A DNA stretch of 64,000 nucleotides, taken from positions 155,953,035 through 156,017,034 of the forward strand of contig OZ005648.1 of assembly GCA_963930645.1 (NCBI GenBank), written 5' to 3'. The notes under the pieces were generated by a model. That model did not search any database. It had not been told where the DNA came from and saw only the letters and a list, made by a program, of their open reading frames with translations. How positions within the stretch are numbered: position 1 is the first letter of the stretch; the number at the start of each line of letters is the position of its first letter. This DNA comes from Salticus scenicus (lineage: Eukaryota; Arthropoda; Arachnida; Araneae; Salticidae). Shown here piece after piece: positions 48,201-57,135 of the stretch. The position numbers and the translations under genes are program-made.

Positions 48201-49548
48201 GATTTGCATCTTTCTTTTCATTAAAGCAGCTAACTAGAGTGGTTGAAGAAATAACATTTTTAGTCTGTGGAATGCTATTTTTATTTACAATTAGAATCGA
48301 AGAACCAGAATCTTTTAACCCTTTAAGTGGAATATCATCCACTAAAATATCAACATATTCGAGCTCATTAACAATTAGGTTAATCGGACTTGTTTCGGAT
48401 TGAACTACTGAATTTGTTGGAAGATTTTCACGGAATTCTTTTTTCTCAGCAATACGTTTAGGACACACTCTAGCGAAATGAAATGTTTTCCCTTTAGCAC
48501 CACAAATATAACACATTCTTTCATGCTTTTCGTGAGTTTGATTAGATACCGAATTACGTACTATGGGATCTTTATTATTATAATGTGTCTTTCTAAAAGG
48601 AGTTTTGTTTACAAACCGCTTATTCTCTGAACTTTCGTTTCGCGTATTATTATTAGTTTCAATTAACGATTTGCCTCTAGAAGAGTAGAATAAATCACAC
48701 TCCCGACCTAATTCGTTGGGTTTAAACCAATTTTGACCTTCTCGAACACTAATATGTTCCTTAGTTCTAGAATCCAACGTTTCATATAATTTATCAGAAA
48801 CTATAAGATCACACAATTGTTTAACATCGTTCACCCCTCTCAATCTACAATAGTAATCAAAAGAAGCGCTTAGACGTGAAGCGAATTGGACATGAGATTC
48901 TGAAGGATTACGGAACGCATTTTTAAAATTACTTAAACATTCACGCGGCGTTGGTTGAAATTGTCTTAAAATTAATTCCTTAACTTTTTCATAATCGTTA
49001 ATTTCTTCGGTGGTTACGTACGCAAGAACCTGATTACATTTATCTCCCAATAAATTAATCAATATTTCCGATTTAAATTTAGGGGGTACATTTTTAGAAA
49101 CGAATGCTTTTTCAAGGGATTGAAAAAATAAGTGCAAAGCTTCCGGTTTCTCAGGTACTGAAATGGTTAATGTTCGAATACTTCTAATTAAATTTTCTAA
49201 TGATTGTGAAGTAGTTTCTGAATTTGATTGCTCAACATTATTACTAGAATTATTTGCTGCAGCCTGTAACTTTAAATTCTGTAACTCTATTTCTTTTTCT
49301 AACTGGGATAATTTAATTCTTTCTATCTCAATTTTGGTTTGTTCTTCTACAGATTTCAACTTTTGTTCTTCTAGTAACATTTTAATAACACCTCTAACAA
49401 ATTCTAAATCATTTTTATAAATATCAGAACTCTCAATTAAAGTTTTGATTTCAAGTACCTTAGCTTCCGCCGGAACAGTTAGGCCTAATTCTTCAGCAAT
49501 TGTTCTTAAATCTGCTTTTCTAATGCCTTGTAACACGTTTTGGGCCAT
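45295..49548 (-). CDS. Gag-Pol polyprotein of Ty3/Gypsy retrotransposon (1417 aa)
   Basis: One uninterrupted frame encodes the particle protein and enzymes for reverse transcription and integration. A coiled-coil-like, E/K/L-rich stretch lies at about 58-97 and the capsid region at about 130-290. The zinc knuckle C346-x2-C349-x7-H357-x4-C362 has a longer loop than the usual C-x2-C-x4-H-x4-C. Protease has D413-S-G. Reverse transcriptase spans about 580-780 with YLDD at 746-749, and RNase H about 890-1010 with D895, E937, D962 and D1005. Integrase has H1081/H1085...C1115/C1118, then D1148, D1207 and E1243 (D-35-E), and a GPYKV module near 1377 with no chromodomain. Gag and Pol are fused without a frameshift. 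The start is the first ATG after the leader. Intact, so probably functional. Confidence 0.95.
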   Translation of the reverse strand: MAQNVLQGIRKADLRTIAEELGLTVPAEAKVLEIKTLIESSDIYKNDLEFVRGVIKMLLEEQKLKSVEEQTKIEIERIKLSQLEKEIELQNLKLQAAANNSSNNVEQSNSETTSQSLENLIRSIRTLTISVPEKPEALHLFFQSLEKAFVSKNVPPKFKSEILINLLGDKCNQVLAYVTTEEINDYEKVKELILRQFQPTPRECLSNFKNAFRNPSESHVQFASRLSASFDYYCRLRGVNDVKQLCDLIVSDKLYETLDSRTKEHISVREGQNWFKPNELGRECDLFYSSRGKSLIETNNNTRNESSENKRFVNKTPFRKTHYNNKDPIVRNSVSNQTHEKHERMCYICGAKGKTFHFARVCPKRIAEKKEFRENLPTNSVVQSETSPINLIVNELEYVDILVDDIPLKGLKDSGSSILIVNKNSIPQTKNVISSTTLVSCFNEKKDANLTEFKISLPNHDSINIIGALCNNLTCDVILPNNIFHILKQQNKEETHVSNSSDVAGGKENFSRSGESNFDEAGGCSFPVFDRKENEIDSFFSSMCNFSEEKFDVSYILDKSLKEKLSELIKSYKPVKTKSTDLKMSIILSDDIPVCSRSRRLSFVEKSEVDRQIDQWLKDGIIRESTSNYASPIVVCRKKDGGIRLCCDYRALNKKIIKDKYPLPNIEDLFDRLGEGKVFSTLDLKNAFLQVDVEEKSRKYTAFVTDNAQYEFLKVPYGLCNSPLVFQRYVNYVFKDLLKDGTVIIYLDDIIIPSKDENEGLDKLKRVLETASKFGLELNLKKCQFLKRKIDFLGHIIENGTIKPSVEKTLAVQNFPEPRNAREVQSFLGLTGYFRKFIRSYANIARPLSDLLRASTPFKFEQEQKLAFQKLKDILSNAPVLHLFKQGYKLEVHTDASKLGFGAILLQQDDDGQYYPIHYMSKKTSVQEEKYCSYELEVLAIVEALKKFRNYLLGSKFKIYTDCQAFTKTLDKRELTPKVARWSFLLQEFDYEVEHRPGKQMQHVDALSRHPVMAVNTDTLTHRIATAQENDEFINTVKSLLQQNQNDEYVLKNNVLYKVLNDRDVLIVPEIMQLEVVKKCHALGHFSANKTEELVKRDYYFSNMKKCVDNVVKSCVECILVNKKQGKGEGFLNPIPKGDTPLSTYHIDFVGPLPTTNKNYNHIFTVIDGFSKFSWLYPVKSTSSADALQKLKQQAGIFGNPARIISDRGPAFISKEFADYCKSEGIEHDTITTGIPRGNGQIERLHRTIIPVLSKLCINDPNKWYKFVEAVQRTINSTTSRSTKRTPFELLTGVTMRRKEDKRILELLEEERINSMLDNLNTIREEARKNILKIQEENRRCYNKKRKKAHVYKINDLVAIQRTQFGTGMKLRPKFLGPYKVVRVKTKDRYEVEKIGDHEGPIHTSTSADHMKLWSTN

Positions 49549-50158
49549 TATAACTCTAAATAATTACTTATACCAAAAAATATTTCAATATTTCTACCAA
49601 ATTAATATCATACTTAAATAGGAACAAAATAATATGAGAACATATTTCTTAAAAATGATTCTATGCTTTTTGTTCTCAAATCAAAATTATCATGATTTTT
49701 AAATAAACACATTCAGAACAATTTATACCATTTAATAGAATATTTAGAACAACTTATATATTTCTTAATTATTGCTATATACACATATTTCATATAATAT
49801 CACCATTATCATTATTCTTTCTTTAATTATTGTTTTCACTTTCGTTTTAAAATAATATTGTTATAATATTGTTAAAATATTATTGCAAACAGTAATAAGC
49901 AAAATTATAAAAGATTACTCAGAATATTTTTTCAATCATAATTCTTATTTCTATTCATTCTTCTCAAGTAATATATTTATTTAATTTCATCACACAGTGA
50001 AACCAAAAGTGTTCTCAAATATTTCACCATTAATTTCTAATTCAAAATAGTAACTCAAACTCTTTTTGCTCAATGCATTAATCATTATTATGTATTATCA
50101 AACACAATGATAAATATATAACAATAACAGTTACCTTTTTTAACTTGTTGGTGATAAT
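49549..50158 (-). other. Untranslated leader of the Gypsy element
   Basis: AT-rich, no frame. It separates the primer-binding site from the gag start and presumably holds packaging signals. Nothing specific is visible. Confidence 0.7.
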
Positions 50159-50176
50159 ATCGCGGCAGAGCCCCCA
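50159..50176 (-). promoter_or_regulatory. Primer-binding site, tRNA-Pro-like
   Basis: On the minus strand, two bases (AG) after the 5' LTR, reads TGGGGGCTCTGCCGCGAT. The first nine bases and most of the rest equal the well-known tRNA-Pro primer site (TGGGGGCTCGTCCGGGAT). The mismatches are internal. Confidence 0.7.
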
Positions 50177-50178
50177 CT

Positions 50179-50654
50179 TGTAGAATCTTGGCTGGGCGTC
50201 TAGGGGTGGGGCAATGAAGAGGTGCGATTAAGATAACTAAAAACATTTATTACGTACACAACACAGTTTACACAAAGATAAAATGATAATATTAGCAGGG
50301 TTTCCATCAATAACATTTGCTGGTTTCGAGGCCTAATACACATAACAAGCTCTCTTCATTACTAGGACTAACAGAAAGTAACATATATGAGCACTGACTC
50401 GCTCTACAATTCACATTAGTACCTACGCGTACTATTTCTAATAAGTGAGATTATGGTATAGAGCTCTCCATGGCTCTACACACTTATACAGAGCACAACA
50501 AGCTCTAATTAGCAGAAAAATGAGCCTGTCAGCCTACGCGCTGAAGGTCTCAACCGATCTCCACTGCAGCCAGATCTCAACTCCTCCGTTTGTCATCTCG
50601 TTCAATGATAAGCATCAGAGACAGCGCCATCTGTTGGCTCTGCAAGGAACTTCC

Positions 50655-50658
<4 letters not shown>
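50179..50658 (-). repeat. 5' LTR of the Gypsy element
   Basis: Promoter-bearing LTR for the minus-strand element. Read from 50658 it begins TGTGGGAAGTTCC and ends GATTCTACA. A possible polyadenylation signal complement lies at 50246-50251. Same 480 bp as the 3' LTR. Confidence 0.95.
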
Positions 50659-50685
<27 letters not shown>

Positions 50686-51110
50686 CGCCAAATTATCTGG
50701 CGAATATAATTTAATTCCTTTCAAAAATCATGGTTATTTTAAAAACTTATATTAAGAGAGTAATGAATAATATGAAACAATATTTCGCACAATACATATT
50801 ACGAAAATATACATCTGGCATGTATATTTTCGTAGTACGTTTTTGATCGCCAAATACAAAACCGCCAAGGACAACAGAGTTTTGAAATTTAAAATTAAAA
50901 TTTTGTCAATTTGACAGCAAAATAACTCAATCTAACACATGCTCATGATAACTAATACATATATATATATACCCTAATATGGGGATTAAAATCGGGAAAT
51001 AATTTTCCTCGATTTTTAATAATTTTTTACAAAAAATACAATGGGCGATTAACATAGGAAAACTTTTTCTTGCATCCACGGAAGGTCAGTGACGTCACAC
51101 TTCGCTTGCG

Positions 51111-51246
51111 TATAGTTGCCACCAGGGCCGTAGGAACATATTCTGGGGCCCCCTCCTATTATTTTAGAACAAAAACTGTATTTAAATTTCCTTCACAGAT
51201 TTTACTTTTATAACAATACAATTACCCTGTTACTTATGCATATAAT
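51111..51246. other. Possible end of a GGCC-type MITE
   Basis: 'cagggccgtagg' at about 51124 resembles the ends of the MITEs at 51247 and 54365, followed by 'ggggccccctcc'. I could not find a matching right end or an 8-bp duplication. Confidence 0.3.
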
Positions 51247-51669
51247 CAAGGCCTGATTATCCAAAAGGCTCAGAAAGCACAAGCTTCCCCTCTAAAATTT
51301 AAGAGGGGGCCCCGTTAGGATTAAAAACATGGTCTTGAATTTTTTGTTTCATATTTTCACACTGCGATTGAATTTTTTCTGAGAAAGGTTACCTAAAACA
51401 AGACAAAACACTCACTATTTCGGGAAAAATCTATTATTTAACCTCAAAAATCTGAATGTTCTTAATAAAAAAGTTGTATGATTTTGATGTACTGTGTAGA
51501 AACCACCCAGATGTATGAAAAACAAAAATAAAAATAACAAACGCACAGTATTTTTTGGTCTATAGCATTTTTATATTACAATATGTAACAGGAAAAAAAT
51601 TTCCAAAATAAAAGGGGGCCCCGAAATGATGCTGAGCTTCCCCTAGCTTCAAAGCTTAATCGGGCCCTG
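51247..51669. mobile_element. hAT-like MITE, TSD CATATAAT
   Basis: Starts CAAGGCCTGATTA and ends AATCGGGCCCTG, whose complement CAGGGCCCGATT matches the start. CATATAAT is present on both sides (51239-51246 and 51670-51677). The interior contains G/C-runs ('gggggccccg') but no frame. Confidence 0.8.
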
Positions 51670-51959
51670 CATATAATCAGCACACACTGGTGCACAAAAT
51701 CTTATTATGAGGACTTTAAATAGAGCACTTAATGGAACACCGGGATGTGTTGTTGGACCTACATTTTTTGTCAACCAGCAGTTTTTTATTGTCATTCATA
51801 TTTACTGATCGGGTAGAATTTTTTTTTCAAATTTCAGAACGAAAATTATAAAATATCGAAACACATTTGATTTATAAACAAAAATTGAAAATACATTTAA
51901 ATGATCACGTGGTAACCATCATGATCTAAACATTGTTTTCAAGATTTATCGTTCACATT
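51670..51959. other. AT-rich spacer with a shared phrase
   Basis: Contains 'ttattatgaggactttaaat' near 51704, also present at the left flank of D2 (41071-41090). No gene seen. Confidence 0.5.
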
Positions 51960-51988
51960 CCGTCATTTTTGACGGGGTTATATACTAG
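51960..51988 (+). mobile_element. Helitron 3' terminus
   Basis: Perfect hairpin CCGTCA-TTTT-TGACGG (51960-51975), nine bases, CTAG (51985-51988), then T and A7. It matches the terminus at 23879. The body upstream differs from that copy and its 5' end was not found. Confidence 0.65.
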
Positions 51989-52021
51989 TAAAAAAACATG
52001 AAATTCTGACATTGACAGATT

Positions 52022-52225
52022 TTAATTTAGTGCCAGAGGCCTACTGCTAATCTTGTTAATATCGACAAATTCTTCTTTAGTTAATTCGTGACGATCTAAA
52101 TTCCATGATAAAGTTTTCATTAAATCAAACCAATGTGTTTCAGCTGCAGATATTGTAACAAATAACGTTGGAAGTCCAAACTGTCTTATAGCCGCAAAAC
52201 AACGTTTTTTCTCTTTTTCCCAATG
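52022..52225 (-). pseudogene. Helitron Rep-domain fragment, copy 2
   Basis: 68-codon frame equivalent to 21274-21477, with the same ending RPLALN and stop. Differs from the other copies by a few codons. No catalytic Rep or helicase residues are included. Confidence 0.5.
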
Positions 52226-52232
52226 AGGGGGA

Positions 52233-52566
52233 GGTGTGCCTTGGGGGGGGACTCATGTCAAAGGTGTGCCTTGGGGGGTGACTCATGTCAAAGTTGGGCC
52301 TTGGGGGGACTCATGTCAAAGTTGGTCCTTGGGGGGACTCATGTCAAAGTTGGGCCTGGGGGTGACTCATGTCAAAGTTGGGCCTTGGGGGGACTCATGT
52401 CAAAGTTGTACCTTGGGGGGGACTCATGTCAAAGTTGGGCCTGGGGGAGGCTCATGTCAAAGTTGGGCCTTGGGGGGACTCATGTCAAAGTTGTACCTTG
52501 GGGGGGGACTCATGTCAAAGTTGGACCTGGGGGGGGACTCATGTCAAAGTTGTGCCTTGGGGGGAC
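52233..52566 (-). repeat. 28-bp minisatellite, locus 3
   Basis: About 12 units, reading ACTCATGTCAAAGTTG then GGCCTTGGGGGG on the plus strand. Frames on the plus strand here are by-products. Confidence 0.9.
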
Positions 52567-53005
52567 TTCATTCAATAAATCCCCATTCAATAAACCGACT
52601 GAAATAGGCACTTAGCACTATTAAGAGTGTATTATAAAAATTCGACAACGCTGTACCGACTGAAATAGGGGTACCTTGGGGGGGACTCATGTCAAAGTTG
52701 TGCCTTGGAGGGACTTCATTCAATAAATCCCCATTCAATAAACCGTCTGAAATAGGCCCTTAGCACTATTAAGAGTGTATTATAAAAATTCGACAACGCT
52801 GTACCGACTGAAATAGGGGTACCTTGGGGGGGACTCATGTCAAAGTTGTGCCTGAGGGGGGACTCATGTCAAAGTTGTGCCTTGGTGGGACTTCATTCAA
52901 TAAATCCCCATTCAATAAACCGACTGAAATAGGCCTCTAGCACTAATTAAGAGTGACCTATAAAAATTCGACAACTGTACCGACTGAAATAGGCCTCTAG
53001 CACTA

Positions 53006-53123
53006 ATAAATAAATAGGTAATCATTATCGTGCTACACAACTTTATTATGTCGCTCCATTGGCGGCTTTTCAATTTTTGTCGCCATATTAGCGATGCATT
53101 TTATTTTTATTTTATTATATTAT
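53006..53123. other. Spacer between head-to-head composites
   Basis: 118 bp related to 42080-42180 ('cattatcgtg', 'ttattatgtcgctccattgg', 'gtcgccatattagcgatg'), so itself derived from Helitron-type sequence. Confidence 0.6.
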
Positions 53124-53596
53124 TAGTGCTAGAGGCCTATTTCAGTCGGTACAGTTGTTGAATTTTTATAATACACTCTTAATAGTGCTAAGGGCCTATT
53201 TCAGTCGGTTTATTGAATGGGGATTTATTGAATGAAGTCCCCCCAAGGCACAACTTTGACATGAGGCCCCCCCCCAGGCACAACTTTGACATGAGTCCCC
53301 CCCAAGGTACCCCTATTTCAGTCGGTACAGCGTTGTCGAATTTTTATAATACACTCTTAATAGTGCTAAGGGCCTATTTCAGTCGGTTTATTGAATGTAG
53401 GATTTATTGAATGAAGTCCCCCCAAGGCGCAACTTTGACATGAGTCCCCCCCCCAGGCACAACTTTGACATGAGTCCCCCCCAAGGTACCCCTATTTCAG
53501 TCGGTACAGCGTTGTCGAATTTTTATAGGTCACTCTTAATAGTGCTAAGGGCCTATTTCAGTCGGTTTATTGAATGGGGATTTATTGAATGAAGTC

Positions 53597-53875
53597 CCCC
53601 CAAGGCACAACTTTGACATGAGTCCTCCCCCAGGCCCAACTTTGACATGAGTCCCCCCCAAGGTACAACTTTGACATGAGTCCCCCCAAGGCCCAACTTT
53701 GACATGAGTCCCCCCCCCCAGGTACAACTTTGACATGAGTCCCCCCCAGGCCCAACTTTCACATGAGTCCCCCCAAGGCCCAACTTTGACATGAGTCCCC
53801 CCCAAGGTACAACTTTGACATGAGTCCCCCCCAAGGCACACCTTTGACATGAGTCCCCCCCAAGGCACACCTCCC
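53597..53875 (+). repeat. 28-bp minisatellite, locus 4
   Basis: About 10 units of the same 28-bp type leading directly into the Rep fragment via 'cacacctccccctcattggg', as in locus 1. Confidence 0.9.
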
Positions 53876-53878
53876 CCT

Positions 53879-54082
53879 CATTGGGAAAAAGAGAAAAAAC
53901 GTTGTTTTGCGGCTATAAGACAGTTTGGACTTCCAACGTTATTTGTTACAGTATCTGCAGCTGAAACACATTGGTTTGATTTAATGAAAACTTTATCATG
54001 GAATTTAGATCGTCACGAATTAATTAAAGAAGAATTTGTCGATATTAACAAGTTTAGCAGTAGGCCTCTGGCACTAAATTAA
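53879..54082 (+). pseudogene. Helitron Rep-domain fragment, copy 3
   Basis: 68-codon frame with RQFGLPTLFVTVSAAETHW. The SAAE here is closer to the usual Helitron 'SAAE/SAAD' wording than SEAE in copy 1. Ends at TAA 54080-54082. It could be read through from the minisatellite but has no start codon of its own. Confidence 0.55.
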
Positions 54083-54169
54083 AATCTGTCAATGTCAGAT
54101 TTTCATGTTTTAAATAATGAAATAATGTCGTGTCTGTATATATATATATTTTTTTATATACTAATCACT

Positions 54170-55103
54170 ACGCTAATTTATCATACAAATAAATGAGCTT
54201 CTGTGTGTGACTGCACTTGCATGCTGTTGAACAGAAATATTTGATTAATTCAAATTAATATTTAAACAAATAAATAGAAATGTGTTTAATGGGAAATATA
54301 TATAACCATATAAAGATTAGTTGTCTAAAATACGGCAGCAATAACACTCATAGCATATTGTTACCAGGGCCCGACTTAGACTACCTGGAGCCCCGGGGCA
54401 AGCCCATTCTGGGGGGTCCCCCTTGCAGTGACATAAGAGCTCTTTAGGTTGCAGAATATCTGCATACACCTGTAGGGGGGCCCTTCCAAAAGGGGGTCCA
54501 GGGCATTTGCCCTGTATGCCCTGCCATTAGTCAGGGCCTGATTGTTACTAGCGATTAAATCTAAAATGGTGACAAAAATTCAAAAGTCGCCAAAGAGAAC
54601 TATATTAAGGCGGTACTATGATCATGCTTACAAACCATGAATTATATATAACCACAAAAAATTAATTGTCTCATGCTGCAGACGTAGCCGGTCATAGCAT
54701 ATTATAATATTTAGCGTGAAATTGTTATCATTTTTATGGTTGATCGGATAAACAAAATAAACACAGGGAATAACGTAAAAGCAAATATTATGTACGCCAC
54801 GTATAGTGATGTTCATATGTGACTGGGATGCAAATATAAAAGTGATACTTCAATTTTTTCGATACTATATATTTCGAAACTGTTATCTAATAAGCACCTA
54901 AATGCAAGCTTATTGGTAAACTACTGTCGCAGGTAATAGGGACAGGCGCCCGAGTTTTAGCGGATGACCAAATCGCTGCCGAAGGCAGCAGGGTCCTGAA
55001 GTGAGCTTTTGAGCAATTTCATTATTTTATTTTATGTTTATAAAGCTATATAGAAAAGTTTCCTTTAAATTTAGTGACCAGCGAAGCGGGCAAAGCCTGC
55101 TAG
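54170..55103 (+). mobile_element. Helitron, non-autonomous, with MITE
   Basis: 3' end 'gcgaagcgggcaaagcctg' with CTAG at 55100-55103, then T. The 5' part 'taatttatcatacaaataaa' resembles the alternative end at 42050. Contains the GCTGCC-GAA-GGCAGC hairpin (54975-54989). A MITE at 54365-54540 interrupts it. Confidence 0.65.
54365..54540. mobile_element. hAT-like MITE, 176 bp, TSD ATTGTTAC
   Basis: Starts CAGGGCCCGACTTAG and ends AGTCAGGGCCTG. ATTGTTAC is duplicated at 54357-54364 and 54541-54548. The related unoccupied sequence near 25605 reads 'agcatattgttacagggt'. No coding capacity. Confidence 0.85.
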
Positions 55104-55669
55104 TAAATAAATAAAAAAAGATATATATAACTTAAACGTTTATTTGACTGAAATTTAAATATTTGCAACTTGCAAGGAAAAAAAGATATATCTATATATA
55201 TAAAAGAGCAGAGTCTGTGTGTGTGTGTCTGTCTGTCCGCTATAGAATCCTAGGCCGTTTCACCGAGCGGGACCAAATTTGGCACGGTTAATGTTTACGA
55301 CCCGAGAATGACAACGCCGCAAGCGATTTTCAAAATTCGCCCCCCAAGGGGGGAGGGGGGGGGCACAACGTATTTTTACAAAATCCTTCATATCTCAAAC
55401 AAAAAAACAGATATCCATAAAACTTTTGCTTTAAAATATAGCTAATACAAATGTCTAAAAATCGGTTTCTGGAATTTTTGAAATTCGGTCCCCAAGGGGG
55501 GCGGGGCAAAACGTGATTTCACATGCGTAAAACGTGATTTCGCATAATCCTATATATCTCAAAAAAAAAAAAAAATAGATATACGTGAAATTTTTGCTCT
55601 AAAATATAGCTAATGCAACTATCTAAAAACCAATTTCTGGAATTTTAGAAATTCAGCCCCCAGGGGGGG

Positions 55670-56189
55670 GGGGGCTATGGAGCGAAAACAAATAGAAATA
55701 CAGTTAGGCCGTTCAAAATTGGTACAGATAGGTTTTAAAGGCCTGCAAGTCGAATGGGGATATTTTCGAAAGTGTAAAGTTATTAGGAGGGGTGAGAAGA
55801 GGCGAGGGGAGAGGGGGGGGGGGGCAAAAAAATAAAAATACAGTTAGATCGTTCAAAATTGGTCTATAGAGGTTTTCGATACTTACAAATCGATTGCGGA
55901 TACTTTCGAATTTGTAAAATTATTAGGAGAGGCGGTAAGGGGGGCTATGGGCAAAAACAAATAGAAATACAGTTAGGCCGTTCAAAATTGGTACAAATAG
56001 GTTTTTGAAGGCCTGCAAGTCGAATGGGGGTATTTTCGAAAGTGTAAAGTTTTAGGAGGGGCGAGAAGGGGGGAGGGGGGGGGGCAAAAAAATAAATATA
56101 GAGTTAGATCGTTCAAAATTGGTTTATAGAGGTTTTCGATACTTACAAATCGATTGCGGATATTTTCAAATTTGTAAAATTATTAGGAG
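55670..56189 (+). repeat. G-tract tandem array, left part
   Basis: Units alternate 'ggccgttcaaaattggtaca' and 'agatcgttcaaaattggt' halves, each closed by 'aaattattaggagg' and G-runs. Same family as 3760-4200 and 58390-59045. Confidence 0.85.
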
Positions 56190-56194
56190 GGGCG
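56190..56194. repeat. Left target duplication GGGCG
   Basis: Matches 58386-58390. Five bases and GC-only, as is usual for Transib. Confidence 0.75.
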
Positions 56195-57135
56195 CACAGT
56201 GGATCGAAGTATAGGCAGAGGCGAACATAGAAACGTTATGGTATTATTATCATCTATGTATGATGTTTTTTGTCACATTTCGATTTAAATATGTATATAT
56301 GTATGATAGTTAAAGCGATTCCATGCTTTTTTTTTAACCCTTTATAAGGCCGAGGGAATATTTTCCCCACCAAATTCGTTATCGTTTTATTCACCTGGCA
56401 CCAATTTTTTAAAATAATGATTCCTGTGTATCATTTTTCTGGAAAAACATCACTATGAAAATTATTTTGATAATTCTAGTGGGAAAAAAAATTAAAAAGT
56501 AGTTGTTTGTGACAATCCTGCTTATGCTAATACGATGGGTTGTGAGAAGTATGCGATTGACTAAGAGAATAAGATGCTAAAAGTAAAATTAATTATTTCT
56601 AATAGGCTAAATGAATTTTTTACTTTACATCAAATTTTATTCGTGAAAATAGTTTAATGTGCCATTTGAGGAAAAAATGGTTTAATAAAGGGGTTAAGCG
56701 GTATCATATTTTTCTGCTGCAAATAGGTATTTAGAAACATACCTGGTAAAGAAACAAATGTTGTATAAAAGAAGAGAATAAAAGAAAATAAATAAAAATT
56801 TCGGGAAGAAAATCTATATTTGTAACACAATTAATTTAGCACACAATGATAAATATATCATTAGATTACTGCTTCTTTTTTCTTTTCTTTTTTTTTAATG
56901 TAGTTTTTCAACAGAAAACTCATGCAGGCATTTACTGACAAACTCTATTAAAAAAATTACTTTTGTCTTTATTTTACTAAAGATTTATAGAAGGCAGGCG
57001 ATCAATAATTAATGAATTTTTTTGATTGAACTGGATTTTTTATTTGTTTTATTTTGCTATCAGAAATAATTTTTAAACAAATAAGCAAATAAAGTGAATT
57101 CTTATCAAAGAAATTTTAAAAAACGTTGTTTCTAG

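Larger units (their letters stand above)
44624..50658 (-). mobile_element. Complete Ty3/Gypsy LTR retrotransposon (6035 bp)
   Basis: Two 480-bp LTRs that I read as identical flank a 630-bp leader, a single gag-pol frame and a 191-bp tail. The insertion lies within a (TA)n stretch, so the target duplication cannot be separated from the microsatellite. No env-like frame exists. Intact catalytic motifs plus identical LTRs point to very recent transposition and possible activity. No strong polypurine tract precedes the 3' LTR; the last bases read AATGGCAGAGCGT, which is only moderately purine-rich. Confidence 0.93.
41093..51110. mobile_element. Long-TIR element copy D2, split by Helitron and Gypsy
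   Basis: Left arm (from 41093, CGCAAGCGAAGTG...) and right arm (to 51110, ...CTTCGCTTGCG) are inverted copies over about 130 bp or more with 'gattaaaatcgggaaata', and TA lies outside both ends. The middle matches 60727-61621. A Helitron occupies 41227-43973 and an LTR retrotransposon 44624-50658. Removing both leaves about 1.2 kb. TA flanks would suit a Tc1/mariner-like mechanism. No transposase is present. Confidence 0.65.
51997..53005 (-). mobile_element. Composite element, copy J2a
   Basis: Reverse-oriented equivalent of 20111-21502: 3' end 'catgaaattctgacattgac' at the left, then the Rep fragment, minisatellite (about 52233-52566) and higher-order units (52567-53005). Together with J2b it forms a palindrome with 1-kb arms. 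Confidence 0.6.
53124..54107 (+). mobile_element. Composite element, copy J2b
   Basis: Plus-oriented copy: higher-order units 53124-53596, minisatellite 53597-53875, Rep fragment, and the end 'gtcagattttcatg' before a T-run. Confidence 0.6.

Noticed and set aside
44624..50658. Endogenous retrovirus with env
   Set aside because: No frame exists between the integrase end and the 3' LTR (191 bp), so this is an LTR retrotransposon without envelope.
51120..51246. A third complete GGCC-ended MITE
   Set aside because: The left end looks right but no matching right end or 8-bp duplication could be found.
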